Numbered from the stretch's first letter, positions 20,382 to 30,746 are shown. The stretch: 64,000 nucleotides of DNA from Streptomyces longisporoflavus (GCF_014649775.1 NZ_BMTR01000003.1:528167-592166); one strand, 5' to 3'. Translations and numbers: made by a program. The notes: generated by a model from the sequence alone, not told the origin.

Positions 20382-21398
20382 ATGCTCAGTGAACGCAGGC
20401 TCGAGGTGCTGCGTGCCATCGTCCACGACTATGTCGGCACCGAGGAGCCCGTCGGCTCCAAGGCGCTCACCGAGCGGCACAGCCTCGGGGTCTCACCGGC
20501 CACCGTCCGCAACGACATGGCGGCACTGGAGGAGGAAGGGTTCATCGCCCAGCCTCACACGAGTGCGGGGCGCATCCCGACCGACAAGGGGTACCGCCTC
20601 TTCGTCGACAAGCTCGCGGGCGTCAAGCCGATGGCGGCGCCGGAGCGCAGGGCCATCCAGAACTTCCTCGACGGCGCCGTCGACCTCGACGACGTCGTGG
20701 CGCGCACGGTGCGGCTGCTCGCGCAGCTGACCAGGCAGGTCGCGGTCGTGCAGTACCCGTCGCTCACGCGCTCGACGGTGCGGCACGTGGAGCTGCTCTC
20801 GCTGGCTCCCGCCCGCCTGATGCTCGTCCTGATCACGGACACCGGCCGGGTCGAGCAGCGCATGATCGACTGCCCCGCCCCCTTCGGCGAGACCTCGCTC
20901 GCCGATCTGCGGGCGCGGCTCAACAGCAGGGTCGCGGGCCGCCGCTTCGCGGACGTGCCGCAGCTGGTGCAGGACATGACGGAGTCCTTCGACGCGGAGG
21001 ACAGGGGCACGGTGGCGACAGTGCTCTCCACGCTCCTCGAAACCCTCGTCGAAGAGACCGAAGAGCGGCTGATGATCGGCGGAACGGCCAATCTCACCCG
21101 CTTCGGACATGATTTTCCCCTCACCATCAGGCCCGTCCTCGAGGCCCTCGAGGAGCAGGTCGTCCTGCTCAAGTTGCTTGGCGAGGCCACCGATTCGGGC
21201 ATGACCGTACGGATCGGTCATGAGAACGCCCATGAGGGACTCAGCTCTACGTCAGTGGTCTCCGTCGGCTACGGTTCGGGCAGCGAGGCAGTAGCCAAAC
21301 TCGGCGTGGTCGGCCCGACCCGCATGGACTATCCGGGAACGATGGGAGCAGTACGCGCAGTGGCACGTTACGTCGGACAGATCCTGGCGGAGTCGTAA
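20382..21398 (+). CDS. hrcA: heat-inducible transcription repressor HrcA
   Basis: ATG at 20382; 338 aa. It begins [20 protein letters not shown] and carries the winged-helix region ([35 protein letters not shown]) and the C-terminal GAF-like dimerisation domain ending [21 protein letters not shown]. HrcA represses chaperone genes by binding CIRCE, and a perfect CIRCE precedes this gene. The stop codon abuts the dnaJ start, so the two are translated as one unit. Confidence 0.97.
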   Translation: MLSERRLEVLRAIVHDYVGTEEPVGSKALTERHSLGVSPATVRNDMAALEEEGFIAQPHTSAGRIPTDKGYRLFVDKLAGVKPMAAPERRAIQNFLDGAVDLDDVVARTVRLLAQLTRQVAVVQYPSLTRSTVRHVELLSLAPARLMLVLITDTGRVEQRMIDCPAPFGETSLADLRARLNSRVAGRRFADVPQLVQDMTESFDAEDRGTVATVLSTLLETLVEETEERLMIGGTANLTRFGHDFPLTIRPVLEALEEQVVLLKLLGEATDSGMTVRIGHENAHEGLSSTSVVSVGYGSGSEAVAKLGVVGPTRMDYPGTMGAVRAVARYVGQILAES

Positions 21399-22538
21399 GT
21401 GGCCACGGACTACTACGCCGTACTAGGCGTGCGCCGCGACGCTTCCCAGGACGAAATCAAGAAGGCCTTCCGGAGGCTTGCGCGAGAGCTTCACCCGGAC
21501 GTGAATCCGGATCCGAAGACTCAGGAGCGCTTCAAGGAGATCAACGCCGCGTACGAGGTGTTGTCGGACCCGCAGAAGAAGCAGGTCTACGACCTCGGCG
21601 GCGACCCGCTTTCCCAGGCGGGCGGCGGCGGTGGCGCGGGCGGTTTCGGAGCCGGTGGCTTCGGCAACTTCTCGGACATCATGGACGCGTTCTTCGGGAC
21701 GGCGTCGCAGCGCGGCCCCCGGTCGCGCACGCGCCGTGGCCAGGACGCCATGATCCGGCTCGAGATCGACCTGGACGAGGCGGCCTTCGGGACCACCAAG
21801 GACATACAGGTCGACACGGCGGTCGTCTGTACGACCTGCAGCGGTGAAGGCGCCGCGCCGGGGACGTCCGCCCAGACGTGTGACATGTGCCGCGGTCGCG
21901 GTGAGGTGTCGCAGGTCACGCGGTCCTTCCTCGGCCAGGTCATGACCTCCCGTCCCTGCCCGCAGTGTCAGGGCTTCGGCACGGTCGTGCCCACCCCGTG
22001 CCCGGAGTGCGCCGGTGACGGCCGCATCCGGTCGCGGCGGACGCTCACCGTGAAGATCCCCGCCGGTGTAGACAACGGCACCCGGATCCAGCTCGCGGGC
22101 GAGGGCGAGGTCGGCCCCGGCGGCGGCCCCGCCGGTGACCTGTACGTGGAGATCCACGAGCTGCCGCACGCCGTGTTCCAGCGGCGCGGGGACGATCTGC
22201 ACTGCACGGTCACCATTCCGATGACCGCGGCGGCTCTCGGCACGAAGGTGCCGTTGGAGACGCTGGACGGCCTGGAGGAGGTCGACATCCGGCCGGGCAC
22301 GCAGTCCGGTCAGTCGGTGCCTCTGCACGGCCGCGGCATCACGCATCTGCGGGGCGGCGGACGGGGTGACCTCATCGTGCACGTCGAGGTCCTCACGCCG
22401 ACCAAGCTGGACGCGGAGCAGGAGCGGGTCCTGCGGGAGCTTGCGCAGCTGCGCGGCGAGGAGCGGCCCACGGGGCAGTTCCAGCCGGGGCAGCAGGGTC
22501 TGTTCTCGCGCCTCAAGGACGCGTTCAACGGGCGGTAG
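21399..22538 (+). CDS. dnaJ2: molecular chaperone DnaJ (second copy type, DnaJ2)
   Basis: GTG start directly after the hrcA stop; 379 aa. The J domain has HPD at residues 32-34, then a Gly/Phe region (GGGGGAGGFGAGGFG) and four zinc motifs (CTTCSGEG, CDMCRGRG, CPQCQGFG, CPECAGDG). The C-terminal substrate domains are complete. It stimulates DnaK ATPase. In Streptomyces the hrcA-linked copy is distinct from the one in the dnaK operon, hence the symbol. Confidence 0.95.
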   Translation: MATDYYAVLGVRRDASQDEIKKAFRRLARELHPDVNPDPKTQERFKEINAAYEVLSDPQKKQVYDLGGDPLSQAGGGGGAGGFGAGGFGNFSDIMDAFFGTASQRGPRSRTRRGQDAMIRLEIDLDEAAFGTTKDIQVDTAVVCTTCSGEGAAPGTSAQTCDMCRGRGEVSQVTRSFLGQVMTSRPCPQCQGFGTVVPTPCPECAGDGRIRSRRTLTVKIPAGVDNGTRIQLAGEGEVGPGGGPAGDLYVEIHELPHAVFQRRGDDLHCTVTIPMTAAALGTKVPLETLDGLEEVDIRPGTQSGQSVPLHGRGITHLRGGGRGDLIVHVEVLTPTKLDAEQERVLRELAQLRGEERPTGQFQPGQQGLFSRLKDAFNGR

Positions 22539-22617
22539 CGCCTTGAGCGGCTTCTCTTTGTGCCCCCGGTAGCGGATACCCGCCGCCGGGGGTGCTTTGT
22601 TGTCTTCGGCCGCGGGA

Positions 22618-22690
22618 CGTCCGTGGTTGCTCGCGCCCCGCGGCGGAGCCGCATATGTCACAGCCCCGCGCCCCTTCGGGGCGCGATTCG
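22618..22690. repeat. recurrent Streptomyces intergenic hairpin motif
   Basis: gtccgtggttgctcgcgc, a cgcggcggagccgc palindrome and cccgcgccccttcggggcgc lie between dnaJ2 and the next gene. It is related to the block at 5479-5525. The two GC hairpins probably end the dnaJ2 transcript. Confidence 0.55.
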
Positions 22691-22722
22691 GTTGCCCACA
22701 AAAGGCATGGCACGATGCGTTC

Positions 22723-23820
22723 ATGTCCTCCGCACTGACCGATCTCTGCCGCCTTCCGATCGTGCAGGCCCCCATGGCGGGCGGCGCTTCGTGCCCCCAG
22801 CTCGCCGCGGCCGTCTGCGAGGCCGGAGGGCTCGGTTTCCTCGCCGCCGGGTACAAAACGGCCGACGGGATGTACCAGGAGATCAAACAGCTGCGCGGGC
22901 TCACGAGCAGGCCGTTCGGCGTGAACCTCTTCATGCCGCAGCCCGAGTACGCCGACGCCGCCGCCGTCGACGTCTACCGCAACCAGCTCGCCGGTGAGGC
23001 CGCCTGGTACGAGACGCAGCTCGGAGACCCGGACAGCGGGCGCGACGACGGCTACGACGCCAAGCTCGCGATCCTCGTGGAAGACCCGGTGCCGCTGGTG
23101 TCGTTCACCTTCGGCTGCCCCACCCGCGACGTCTTCGACGCCTTCGCGCGCGTCGGCACCATCACCGTCGTCACCGTCACCACGCCCGAAGAGGCGCAGA
23201 CGGCCCAGTGGTCCGGCGCCGACGCCGTGTGCGTCCAGGGCATCGAGGCGGGCGGCCACCAGGGCACGCACCGCGACAACCCCGAGACGGACGGCGCCGG
23301 GCTCGGCCTCCTCTCGCTCATCGCGCAGGTCCGCGAGACCGTGCAGATCCCGGTCGTCGCGGCCGGCGGTCTGATGCGCGGCTCGCAGATCGCCGCGGTG
23401 CTCGCCGCCGGCGCCGACGCCGCGCAGCTCGGCACCGCCTTCCTGGTCTGCCCCGAGTCGGGCGCGAACGCCCTGCACAAGCAGGCCATGACCAACCCGC
23501 TGTTCACCAGGACCGAGCTGACCCGTGCCTTCTCCGGCCGCCCCGCACGCGGCCTGGTCAACCGCTTCATGCGCGAGCACGGTCCGTACGCCCCCGCCGC
23601 CTACCCCCAGGTCCACCACCTGACCAGCGGCCTGCGCAAGGCCGCCGCCAAGGCCGGTGACGCGCAGGGCATGGCGCTGTGGGCGGGACAGGGACACCGC
23701 ATGTCGCGTGATCTCGCGGCCGGGCAGCTGGTGGAGGTGCTCGCGGCCGAACTGGCCGAGGCGCAGGCCGCGTCGGCGCCCGCCGGGGAGCAGGGAACGC
23801 GCTCCGGCGGTCAGGCATGA
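22723..23820 (+). CDS. nitronate monooxygenase (2-nitropropane dioxygenase family)
   Basis: ATG 22723; 365 aa. It is an FMN TIM-barrel with PIVQAPMAGGAS at the start, GFLAAGYKT, the catalytic-His motif EAGGHQGTHR and the phosphate-binding AAGGL and LGTAF segments. Nitronate monooxygenases oxidise toxic nitronates such as propionate-3-nitronate; some relatives are enoyl reductases. The 4-nt ATGA overlap with rsmE shows translational coupling, though the functional link is unclear. Confidence 0.9.
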   Translation: MSSALTDLCRLPIVQAPMAGGASCPQLAAAVCEAGGLGFLAAGYKTADGMYQEIKQLRGLTSRPFGVNLFMPQPEYADAAAVDVYRNQLAGEAAWYETQLGDPDSGRDDGYDAKLAILVEDPVPLVSFTFGCPTRDVFDAFARVGTITVVTVTTPEEAQTAQWSGADAVCVQGIEAGGHQGTHRDNPETDGAGLGLLSLIAQVRETVQIPVVAAGGLMRGSQIAAVLAAGADAAQLGTAFLVCPESGANALHKQAMTNPLFTRTELTRAFSGRPARGLVNRFMREHGPYAPAAYPQVHHLTSGLRKAAAKAGDAQGMALWAGQGHRMSRDLAAGQLVEVLAAELAEAQAASAPAGEQGTRSGGQA

Positions 23821-24566
23821 CCGCGCCGGTCTTCGTCGTGGAGACCTTCGAGAACGCCGGCGCGGGCGACGGCGGACGGTTCGTACTCGACGGTCCCGAA
23901 GGGCGGCACGCCGTCTCCGTGAAGCGGCTGCACGCCGGTGAGGACGTCGTCCTGACCGACGGGGCCGGGCGCTGGGCCGACTGCGTGGTGACGGACACCG
24001 AGGGCAAGGACCGGCTGATCCTGCGGATGGACTCCGTACGGGACGAGGCGCCGCAGGAGCCCCGGATCACCGTCGTACAGGCGCTGCCCAAGGGCGACCG
24101 CGGCGAACTCGCCGTCGAGACCATGACCGAGACCGGCGTCGACGCGATCGTGCCCTGGTCCGCGGCACGCTGCATCACGCAGTGGAAGGGCGAGCGCGGC
24201 CTCAAGGCGCTCGGCAAGTGGCGCGCGACGGCGCGCGAGGCGGGCAAGCAGTCCCGCCGGGTGCGCTTCCCCGACGTCGCGGAGGCCGCCTCGACCAAGC
24301 AGGTGGCGGCGCTGCTCGCCGGGGCCGACTTCGCCGCGGTCCTGCACGAGGAGGGCAGCGAGCCGCTGGCCACGGCCGATCTCCCGGCGGCCGGGCACAT
24401 CGTCCTGGTGGTCGGCCCCGAGGGCGGCGTCTCCCCGGACGAGCTCGCCGCGTTCGCCGACGCGGGCGCGAAGCCGTACCGCCTGGGGCGTAGCGTGTTG
24501 CGTACGTCGACCGCGGGGACGGCGGCGGCCGCCCTGCTGCTCGGGCGCACCGGCCGCTGGTCCTGA
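23817..24566 (+). CDS. rsmE: 16S rRNA (uracil1498-N3)-methyltransferase
   Basis: 249 aa, with an ATGA overlap with the preceding gene. It has an N-terminal PUA-like barrel (HAVSVKRLHAGEDVVLTDGAG) and a C-terminal SPOUT domain with the trefoil-knot motifs VVGPEGGVSPDE and LGRSVLRTSTAGTAA. It methylates U1498 of 16S rRNA. Linkage to dnaJ is widely conserved in bacteria, here interrupted by the nitronate monooxygenase. Confidence 0.95.
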   Translation: MTAPVFVVETFENAGAGDGGRFVLDGPEGRHAVSVKRLHAGEDVVLTDGAGRWADCVVTDTEGKDRLILRMDSVRDEAPQEPRITVVQALPKGDRGELAVETMTETGVDAIVPWSAARCITQWKGERGLKALGKWRATAREAGKQSRRVRFPDVAEAASTKQVAALLAGADFAAVLHEEGSEPLATADLPAAGHIVLVVGPEGGVSPDELAAFADAGAKPYRLGRSVLRTSTAGTAAAALLLGRTGRWS

Positions 24567-24593
24567 ACTCCCGCTCCGGACAAAGGGGATGCC

Positions 24594-24986
24594 GTGGAAC
24601 TCGCCCAAGTGCGCCTGCTCGTATCGGACTTCGGGGCCTGCTACCGCTTCTACGCCGAAACCCTGGGCCTCAGGCCGCAGTCGGGGGCGACGGACGGACC
24701 GTACGAGAAATTCAGCCCGGCGACCGGCTCCGCGGGGATCGCGCTCCAGGACCGCTCGATGATGGCCGGGTTCCTCGACGAGCTGGAGGAGCCCGCGACC
24801 GGACACCGCTCGCTGGTGGTGCTGCGCGTCGACGACCTCGACGCGTACTGCGCACAGATCACCGAGCGCGGCGGAGCCGTCGTCCACGGCCCCGCACCGC
24901 TGACGGAACGCATGCGCGTCGCCCACCTCAGGGACCCGGAAGGCAACGTGGTGGAGTTGCAGGAGTGGCTGCTGCTGCGCGGCTGA
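24594..24986 (+). CDS. VOC (glyoxalase/bleomycin resistance fold) protein
   Basis: GTG 24594 with an AAGGGGAT ribosome site; 130 aa. It has two beta-alpha-beta-beta-beta halves (LVSDFGACYRFYAETLGL, then LVVLRVDDLDAYCAQI and VAHLRDPEGNVVELQEW). Metal ligands expected of the family are partly visible (C-terminal E in VVELQ); the first-half His is not obvious. The substrate is unknown. Confidence 0.85.
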   Translation: MELAQVRLLVSDFGACYRFYAETLGLRPQSGATDGPYEKFSPATGSAGIALQDRSMMAGFLDELEEPATGHRSLVVLRVDDLDAYCAQITERGGAVVHGPAPLTERMRVAHLRDPEGNVVELQEWLLLRG

Positions 24987-25341
24987 GGGCGCCGGCGAAG
25001 AGCGGTCGGACGGACCCCGGCTCGTAGAGGTTGAGCCACTTCCCGTCGTGTTCCGGTCGTCCTCCCGTCGCCCTCTGCCGGTCACGTCCACTGGCCGGCC
25101 GTTCGCCCGGACCTCCTCCGGTGTTGTCGTGGCGGCGTTGGAGCTGCCGCAGGTCGTCGACGGCGAGGTGCCGGGTTCGGCGGTGGTTTCCCGCCCGGGG
25201 CGGCCGCGGGCGGGGCGGGCGTCCGGCACGTCATGTCCCCGGAATGTCCCCGGAGCCCCGCGTCCGCCGGTGGCCGAAGCCGTCCGGAGTGGACGCAAAG
25301 GGGACTATCGTCAGGCGGCTCGCAGTGGCACTCTGCCGCCT
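24987..25341. other. 355-bp region without a convincing gene
   Basis: An open minus-strand frame reads GKWLNLYEPG near 25030, but it has no start codon and runs into an antisense shadow. The plus-strand frame that continues into the next gene has an unusual Pro/Arg/Ser composition. I see no promoter, terminator or RNA that I can defend. Confidence 0.4.
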
Positions 25342-25950
25342 ATGGGGGCATTGAGGCGCATACGTGATCGTGCGGCGGACGTCAGCGGACGGCGTCGGCG
25401 GGTGCTGTACGCCGTCGGGTTCGCGGGGGCGGCGGTGATCGGCGTCGCCGCGTGCGACCCGGTCGACGGGTCGACGAACACCGCTGCCGTCGCGATCACC
25501 ACCGACGAGATGGCCACGAAGGAGCTGGAGCGGCAGAACCTCGACGTGCTGTGGATCAGCTGCACGGCCCGCTTCAAGGACAAGGTCACACCCTCCAGCG
25601 GTGATCCGGAGCAGAAGGCCGACGTCACCGTGGACTGCCAGGGACAGGCCCGGAAGGGGTCCGACGACACCAGCAACATCACCGTCAAGGGCACGGTCTG
25701 GTCCGTCGTCGACGGACACTGCGTCCGCGGCAGCCTGACCGCCAAGGTCGACGGCAAGGAGTGGTTCCAGGTAGAGGTGCTCGGCGACTGCTCCGGCGGC
25801 GACGAACCCACCGACGACGGCGGCTGGGACGACGGCGACGACCACAGCGGCGACACACCCGACGAGCCGGACCAGCCGCCCGCCGCGACCGTCACGGTGA
25901 CCGTCCCCGGCACACCGGATCCCACGTGCTCCTGCTTCAAGGGCAAGTGA
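25342..25950 (+). CDS. putative lipoprotein, unknown function
   Basis: I place the start at ATG 25342 (202 aa), because it directly precedes an Arg-rich n-region, a hydrophobic core (VLYAVGFAGAAVIGVAA) and a lipobox-like VAAC. The mature part has a globular segment (about 45-140) with four Cys (WISCTARF, TVDCQGQA, DGHCVRG, LGDCSG). An acidic Gly/Asp/Pro tail then leads to a C-terminal TCSCFKGK. It is likely anchored outside the membrane. I do not recognise the family. The DUF4333-like layout (Cys pairs, TVDCxG) is a possible relative. Confidence 0.65.
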   Translation: MGALRRIRDRAADVSGRRRRVLYAVGFAGAAVIGVAACDPVDGSTNTAAVAITTDEMATKELERQNLDVLWISCTARFKDKVTPSSGDPEQKADVTVDCQGQARKGSDDTSNITVKGTVWSVVDGHCVRGSLTAKVDGKEWFQVEVLGDCSGGDEPTDDGGWDDGDDHSGDTPDEPDQPPAATVTVTVPGTPDPTCSCFKGK

Positions 25951-26030
25951 ACACCGGCGACTTGACCGCGTGCGCGGGCAAGTGATCCAAAACGCTCTCC
26001 GGCTCCGCCGCGGCTGCTTAGGCTGGCTTG

Positions 26031-29000
26031 GTGACACTGACTGGACACTCTGCGTATCTCCGGTATCCGCATCTGCGCGGCGAGTTGGTCGCCTTCACCG
26101 CTGAGGACGACGTCTGGGTCGCGCCCCTCGACGGCGGCCGGGCATGGCGCGTCAGCGCCGACAACATGCCCGTGAACCACCCCCGCATCTCCCCGGACGG
26201 CACGACCGTGGCCTGGACGTCCACCCGCGACGGCGCCCCCGAGGTGCACGTCGCGCCGGTCGACGGCGGCCCCTCCAAGCGGCTCACATACTGGGGGAAC
26301 ACGCGTACGGCGGTGCGGGGCTGGACCCCGGACGGACAGGTCCTCGCGGTCAGTGCGTACGGCCAGGCCTCGCTGCGCCGCAGCTGGGCGCGGGCCGTCC
26401 CGCTGGACGGCGGGCCCGCGGAAACCCTGCCGTACGGCGTCGTGGGCGACGTCGCCCACGGCCCCGGGGAGGGCCAGGCCCTGCTGCTCACCGCGCCGAT
26501 GGGCCGCGAGGCCGCCTGGTGGAAGCGCTACCGCGGCGGCACGGCGGGCAAACTCTGGATCCGGCGCGGCGGTACCGGCGGCGCGGGCAGTGCGGGCGGT
26601 GAGGACCGCTTCGTACGGGTCCACGAAGAGCTCGACGGGAACATCGAGTACCCGCTGTGGGTGGGCGAGCGCATCGCCTTCCTCTCCGATCACGAAGGCG
26701 TCGGCGCCCTCTACTCCTCCCTGCCCGACGGCTCCGACCTGCGCAGGCATACCGGCATCGACGGCTTCTACGCCCGCCACGCCGCCACCGACGGCACCCG
26801 CGCCGTGTACGCGTCCGCGGGCGAACTCCTGCTCCTCGACGACCTGTCGGACACCGCCGAGCCGCGCCGCGTCGACGTGCGCCTCGGCGGCCAGCGCACC
26901 GACCTCCAGCCGTTCCCGGTGAGCGCGGCGCGCTGGTTCGGTGCCGCCGCCCCCGACCACACGGGGCGCGGCAGCGCCGTCTCCGTGCGCGGCGGCGTGC
27001 ACTGGGTGACCCATCGCGAGGGGCCCGCCCGTGCGCTCGCCGTCGAGCACGGGGTGCGCGCACGGCTGCCGCGGACCTTCCGGGTCGACGGCGAGGAACA
27101 CGTCGTCTGGGTGACGGACGCGGAGGGCGACGACGCGCTCCAGTTCGCGCCCGCCACCGGGCTCGCGCCGGGCGCCACGCCGCGCAGGATCGCCGCCGGG
27201 CAGCTGGGCCGGGTGCTCGGACTCGCCATGGCGCCCGACGGCAGCAGGGCCGCCGTCGCCTCGCACGACGGGCGGGTGCTGCTCGTGGAGCGCGAGAGCG
27301 GGGAGGTGCGTGAGGTCGACCGCGGGGAGCACGGGGACGCCACAGGGCTCGTCTTCTCGCCCGACTCGGCCTGGCTCGCGTGGTCGCATCCGGGGCCGCG
27401 CCCGCTGCGGCAGCTGAAGCTGGCGAACACGGCCGACCTCTCGGTGTCCGAGGCGACGCCGCTGCGCTTCCGCGATTACGCGCCCGCGTTCACCCTCGAC
27501 GGCAAGCACCTGGCGTTCCTGTCGGCCCGGGCCTTCGACCCCGTCTACGACGAGCACGTCTTCGATCTCGCCTTCGTCGGCGGATCGCGCCCCTACCTCA
27601 TCACGCTGGCCGCCACCACGCCCTCGCCCTTCGGGCCGCAGCGGCACGGGCGGCCCTTCGAGACGCCCGACAAGGACGAGACCCCGGACAGCGAGGGGTC
27701 GCCCGTCACCCGCATCGACCTCGACGGGCTCGCCGACCGCATCGTGCCGTTCCCGGTCGAGGCCGCCCGCTACTCCACCCTGCGGGCCGCCAAGGACGGC
27801 GTCCTGTGGCTGCGGCACCCCGTGCGGGGCGTCCTCGGTGCGTCCAGGGCCACCCCCTCGGACCCCGATCCGCGGACCGAGCTCGAACGGTACGACCTCG
27901 TGCAGCAGCACATCGATGAACTGGCCTCCGACGCCGACCACTTCTCCGTCAGCGGTGACGGCAAGCGGGTGCTGCTGTGGGCCGACGGCAAGCTGAAGGT
28001 CGTGCCGAGCGACCGGCGTGCCTCCGGCGAGGAGGGCTCCGACTCGAACATCAGCGTCGACCTCACACGGGTCAGGCAGACCGTCGATCCGGCCGCCGAA
28101 TGGCGCCAGATGTACGACGAGGCCGGGCGGCTGATGCGGGACAACTTCTGGCGGCCCGACCTGGGCGGGGTCGACTGGGACGGCGTCCTCGACCGCTACC
28201 GTCCCGTCCTCGACCGCGTGGCCACGCACGGCGATCTCGTGGACCTGCTGTGGGAGGTCGCGGGTGAGCTCGGCACCTCGCACGCGTACGTCATGGGGGG
28301 CGGGTCCTGGGGGAGCCCGGCGGTGCGGCAGGGGCTGCTCGGCGCGGATCTCTCGCGGGGCGAGGACGGGGCGTGGCGGATCGACCGCATCCTCCCCTCC
28401 GAGACGTCGGACCCGTCCGCCCGCTCACCGCTCGCCGCGCCGGGGGTGGCCGTCCGTGCCGGGGACGCGTTGCTGGCGGTCGCGGGCCGGCCGGTCGATC
28501 CGGTGACGGGTCCCGGTCCGCTCCTCGTCGGCACGGCGGGGAAGCCGGTGGAGCTCACGGTGTCGCCGGCGGGCGGCGGCGACCCCCGGCACGCCGTGGT
28601 GATCCCCGTCGACGACGAGGAGCCGCTGCGCTACCACGCCTGGGTCGCGGACCGGCGCGCGTACGTCCACGAGCGGTCCGGGGGGCGGCTCGGATATCTG
28701 CACGTGCCGGACATGCAGGCGCCCGGCTGGGCGCAGATCCACCGGGACCTGCGGGTGGAGGTGGCGCGGGACGGTCTCGTGGTGGACGTCCGCGAGAACC
28801 GCGGCGGGCACACGTCGCAGCTGGTGGTGGAGAAGCTGGCCCGCAAGATCGTGGGCTGGGACCTGCCGCGGGGCGCACAGCCGTTCAGCTATCCGTCGGA
28901 CGCGCCCCGGGGACCCGTCGTCGCCGTCGCCAACGAGTTCTCCGGTTCGGACGGGGACATCGTGAACGCGGCGATCAAGGCCCTTGGCATCGGGCCCGTC

Positions 29001-29276
29001 GTGGGGACGCGCACGTGGGGCGGCGTGATCGGCATAGACAGCCGGTACCGCCTGGTGGACGGGACGCTGGTGACGCAGCCGAAGTACGCGTTCTGGCTCG
29101 AGGGATACGGGTGGGGGGTCGAGAACTACGGGGTGGACCCGGACGTGGAGGTGGTGACGACCCCGGAGGACTACGCGTCGGGCCGAGACCCCCAACTGGA
29201 CGAGGCGGTCCGCCTGGCCCTGTCCGCCCTGGAAACCACCCCACCGAAATCGGCGCCGGGGCTGCCGGGGGCCTGA
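26031..29276 (+). CDS. tricorn-type S41 protease
   Basis: The GTG at 26031 (a TTG lies just before it) gives 1081 aa. Domain order matches tricorn core protease: an N-terminal six-bladed and then seven-bladed propeller of WD-like repeats (ISPDGTTVAWTSTRDG and others), a helical bundle (WRQMYDEAGRLMRDNFW), a PDZ domain and the S41 catalytic domain. The catalytic residues S750-H751 (ELGTSHAY), S973-D974 (SGSDGD) and E1031 (WGVENYG) line up with tricorn S745/H746/S965/D966/E1023. It is a cytosolic peptidase downstream of the proteasome or Clp, and all key residues are present. Confidence 0.95.
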   Translation: MTLTGHSAYLRYPHLRGELVAFTAEDDVWVAPLDGGRAWRVSADNMPVNHPRISPDGTTVAWTSTRDGAPEVHVAPVDGGPSKRLTYWGNTRTAVRGWTPDGQVLAVSAYGQASLRRSWARAVPLDGGPAETLPYGVVGDVAHGPGEGQALLLTAPMGREAAWWKRYRGGTAGKLWIRRGGTGGAGSAGGEDRFVRVHEELDGNIEYPLWVGERIAFLSDHEGVGALYSSLPDGSDLRRHTGIDGFYARHAATDGTRAVYASAGELLLLDDLSDTAEPRRVDVRLGGQRTDLQPFPVSAARWFGAAAPDHTGRGSAVSVRGGVHWVTHREGPARALAVEHGVRARLPRTFRVDGEEHVVWVTDAEGDDALQFAPATGLAPGATPRRIAAGQLGRVLGLAMAPDGSRAAVASHDGRVLLVERESGEVREVDRGEHGDATGLVFSPDSAWLAWSHPGPRPLRQLKLANTADLSVSEATPLRFRDYAPAFTLDGKHLAFLSARAFDPVYDEHVFDLAFVGGSRPYLITLAATTPSPFGPQRHGRPFETPDKDETPDSEGSPVTRIDLDGLADRIVPFPVEAARYSTLRAAKDGVLWLRHPVRGVLGASRATPSDPDPRTELERYDLVQQHIDELASDADHFSVSGDGKRVLLWADGKLKVVPSDRRASGEEGSDSNISVDLTRVRQTVDPAAEWRQMYDEAGRLMRDNFWRPDLGGVDWDGVLDRYRPVLDRVATHGDLVDLLWEVAGELGTSHAYVMGGGSWGSPAVRQGLLGADLSRGEDGAWRIDRILPSETSDPSARSPLAAPGVAVRAGDALLAVAGRPVDPVTGPGPLLVGTAGKPVELTVSPAGGGDPRHAVVIPVDDEEPLRYHAWVADRRAYVHERSGGRLGYLHVPDMQAPGWAQIHRDLRVEVARDGLVVDVRENRGGHTSQLVVEKLARKIVGWDLPRGAQPFSYPSDAPRGPVVAVANEFSGSDGDIVNAAIKALGIGPVVGTRTWGGVIGIDSRYRLVDGTLVTQPKYAFWLEGYGWGVENYGVDPDVEVVTTPEDYASGRDPQLDEAVRLALSALETTPPKSAPGLPGA

Positions 29277-29448
29277 GGGAGTCGATGGGCGACGCGGGGC
29301 AACCGGGCGGGTGGGCGGGTGGGCGGGAAAGGCCTGTCCGGGAATCCAGGGGCACCGGGGACCCCGGGCCACAGGGGAGGGGCTTGGCAAGGGCGCAGCC
29401 CGGATAGCATGCGGGGACAAGACACACCGCGAGGACCGGAGGCGCCGC

Positions 29449-29802
29449 ATGGCGGGAGAACCGCAGGCAGACTGCCTGTTCTGCAAGATCGTCGCGGGCG
29501 ATGTGCCCGCCACCGTCGTCAGGGAGACGGAGACGACCGTGGCCTTCCGGGACATCAACCCGCAGGCCCCCACCCACATCCTGGTCATCCCCAAGGTGCA
29601 CTACCCGGACGCGGCCGGCCTCGCCGCCGCCGAACCCGCCGTCGCGGCCGACGTCCTCCGGGAAGCCGGCGAGGTCGCCGCCGAGGAGAAGGCGGAGAGC
29701 TACCGCATCGTCTTCAACACCGGCACCGGCGCCGGCCAGACCGTCTTCCACGCGCACGCCCACGTCCTCGGCGGACGCGGCCTGCAGTGGCCTCCGGGAT
29801 AA
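29449..29802 (+). CDS. HIT family nucleotide hydrolase (HINT type)
   Basis: ATG 29449 with GGAGG at 29438-29442; 117 aa. The N-terminus CLFCKIVAGDVPA and the triad motif FHAHAHVLGG (H101, H103, H105) are typical of HINT purine phosphoramidases. Twenty-two nucleotides separate it from the RNase Z gene. Confidence 0.95.
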   Translation: MAGEPQADCLFCKIVAGDVPATVVRETETTVAFRDINPQAPTHILVIPKVHYPDAAGLAAAEPAVAADVLREAGEVAAEEKAESYRIVFNTGTGAGQTVFHAHAHVLGGRGLQWPPG

Positions 29803-29824
29803 CGGGACAGCGGGATAACTCACC

Positions 29825-30733
29825 TTGTCCGTACGTGAACTCGTCGTCCTCGGCACCGCCAGCCAGGTACCGACCCGGCACCGCAACCACAACGGGTACG
29901 TCCTGCTCTGGGACGGGCAGGGCATCCTTTTCGACCCCGGCGAGGGCACGCAGCGCCAGATGCTGCGTGCCGGGGTCGCCGCTCACGACCTGCACCGGAT
30001 CTGTGTCACGCACTTCCACGGCGACCACTCGCTGGGGCTGCCCGGCGTCATCCAGCGGATCAACCTGGACCGTGTCCCGCACGACGTGACCGTGCACTTC
30101 CCGCGCTCCGGGCAGCATTTCTTCGACCGGCTGCGGTACGCGACCGCCTATCGCGAGACCGTCCAGCTCGTCGTGGAACCGGTCGCGGACAGCACAAGGC
30201 TGGCCGACACGCCCGCCTTCGCCCTCGACGCCGTCAAGCTGTCCCACCCCGTCGAGTCCTTCGGCTACCGCATCACCGAACCCGACGGCCGCCGCATACT
30301 CCCTCGGCTGCTCGCCGCGCGCGGCATCGCGGGGCCCGACGTGGGGCGCCTCCAGCGCGAGGGCGAGGTGCGGGGCGTCACGCTCGACGAGGTCAGCACG
30401 GTGCGGCGCGGACAGCGGTTCGCCTTTGTGATGGACACCCGGCTGTGCGACGGCGTCCACGCCCTCGCCGAGGGCTGCGACATGCTCGTCATCGAGTCCA
30501 CCTTCCTGAATGAAGACGAGCAACTTGCCCTCGACCACGGCCACTTGACCGTGGGCCAAGCCGCCCGCGTCGCCATGGAATCCGGCGTCCGGCATCTCGT
30601 GCTGACCCACTTCAGCCAGCGCTACCCCGACCCCGGCGTATTCGAGCAGCAGGCCCGGGAAGCGGGATTCGACGGTGAACTCACCGTCGCACAAGACCTG
30701 TTGCGTGTACCTCTGCCCAAACGAACCACCTGA
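29825..30733 (+). CDS. rnz: ribonuclease Z
   Basis: TTG start; 302 aa. It has the zinc motif H63-F-H65-G-D67-H68, the opening [18 protein letters not shown] (family: GTxxxxPTxxRN), then [12 protein letters not shown] and the C-terminal LTHFSQRY. It is a short-form tRNase Z that trims the 3' end of tRNA precursors. Clustering with HIT and the following deaminase suggests a nucleotide/RNA metabolism group. Confidence 0.93.
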   Translation: MSVRELVVLGTASQVPTRHRNHNGYVLLWDGQGILFDPGEGTQRQMLRAGVAAHDLHRICVTHFHGDHSLGLPGVIQRINLDRVPHDVTVHFPRSGQHFFDRLRYATAYRETVQLVVEPVADSTRLADTPAFALDAVKLSHPVESFGYRITEPDGRRILPRLLAARGIAGPDVGRLQREGEVRGVTLDEVSTVRRGQRFAFVMDTRLCDGVHALAEGCDMLVIESTFLNEDEQLALDHGHLTVGQAARVAMESGVRHLVLTHFSQRYPDPGVFEQQAREAGFDGELTVAQDLLRVPLPKRTT

Positions 30734-30746
30734 ATGAGCCGCCGCA

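Noticed and set aside
24987..25341. Minus-strand fragment reading GKWLNLYEPG as a pseudogene relic
   Set aside because: Only a short stretch looks protein-like; there is no start codon and no recognisable family, so coincidence is as likely.
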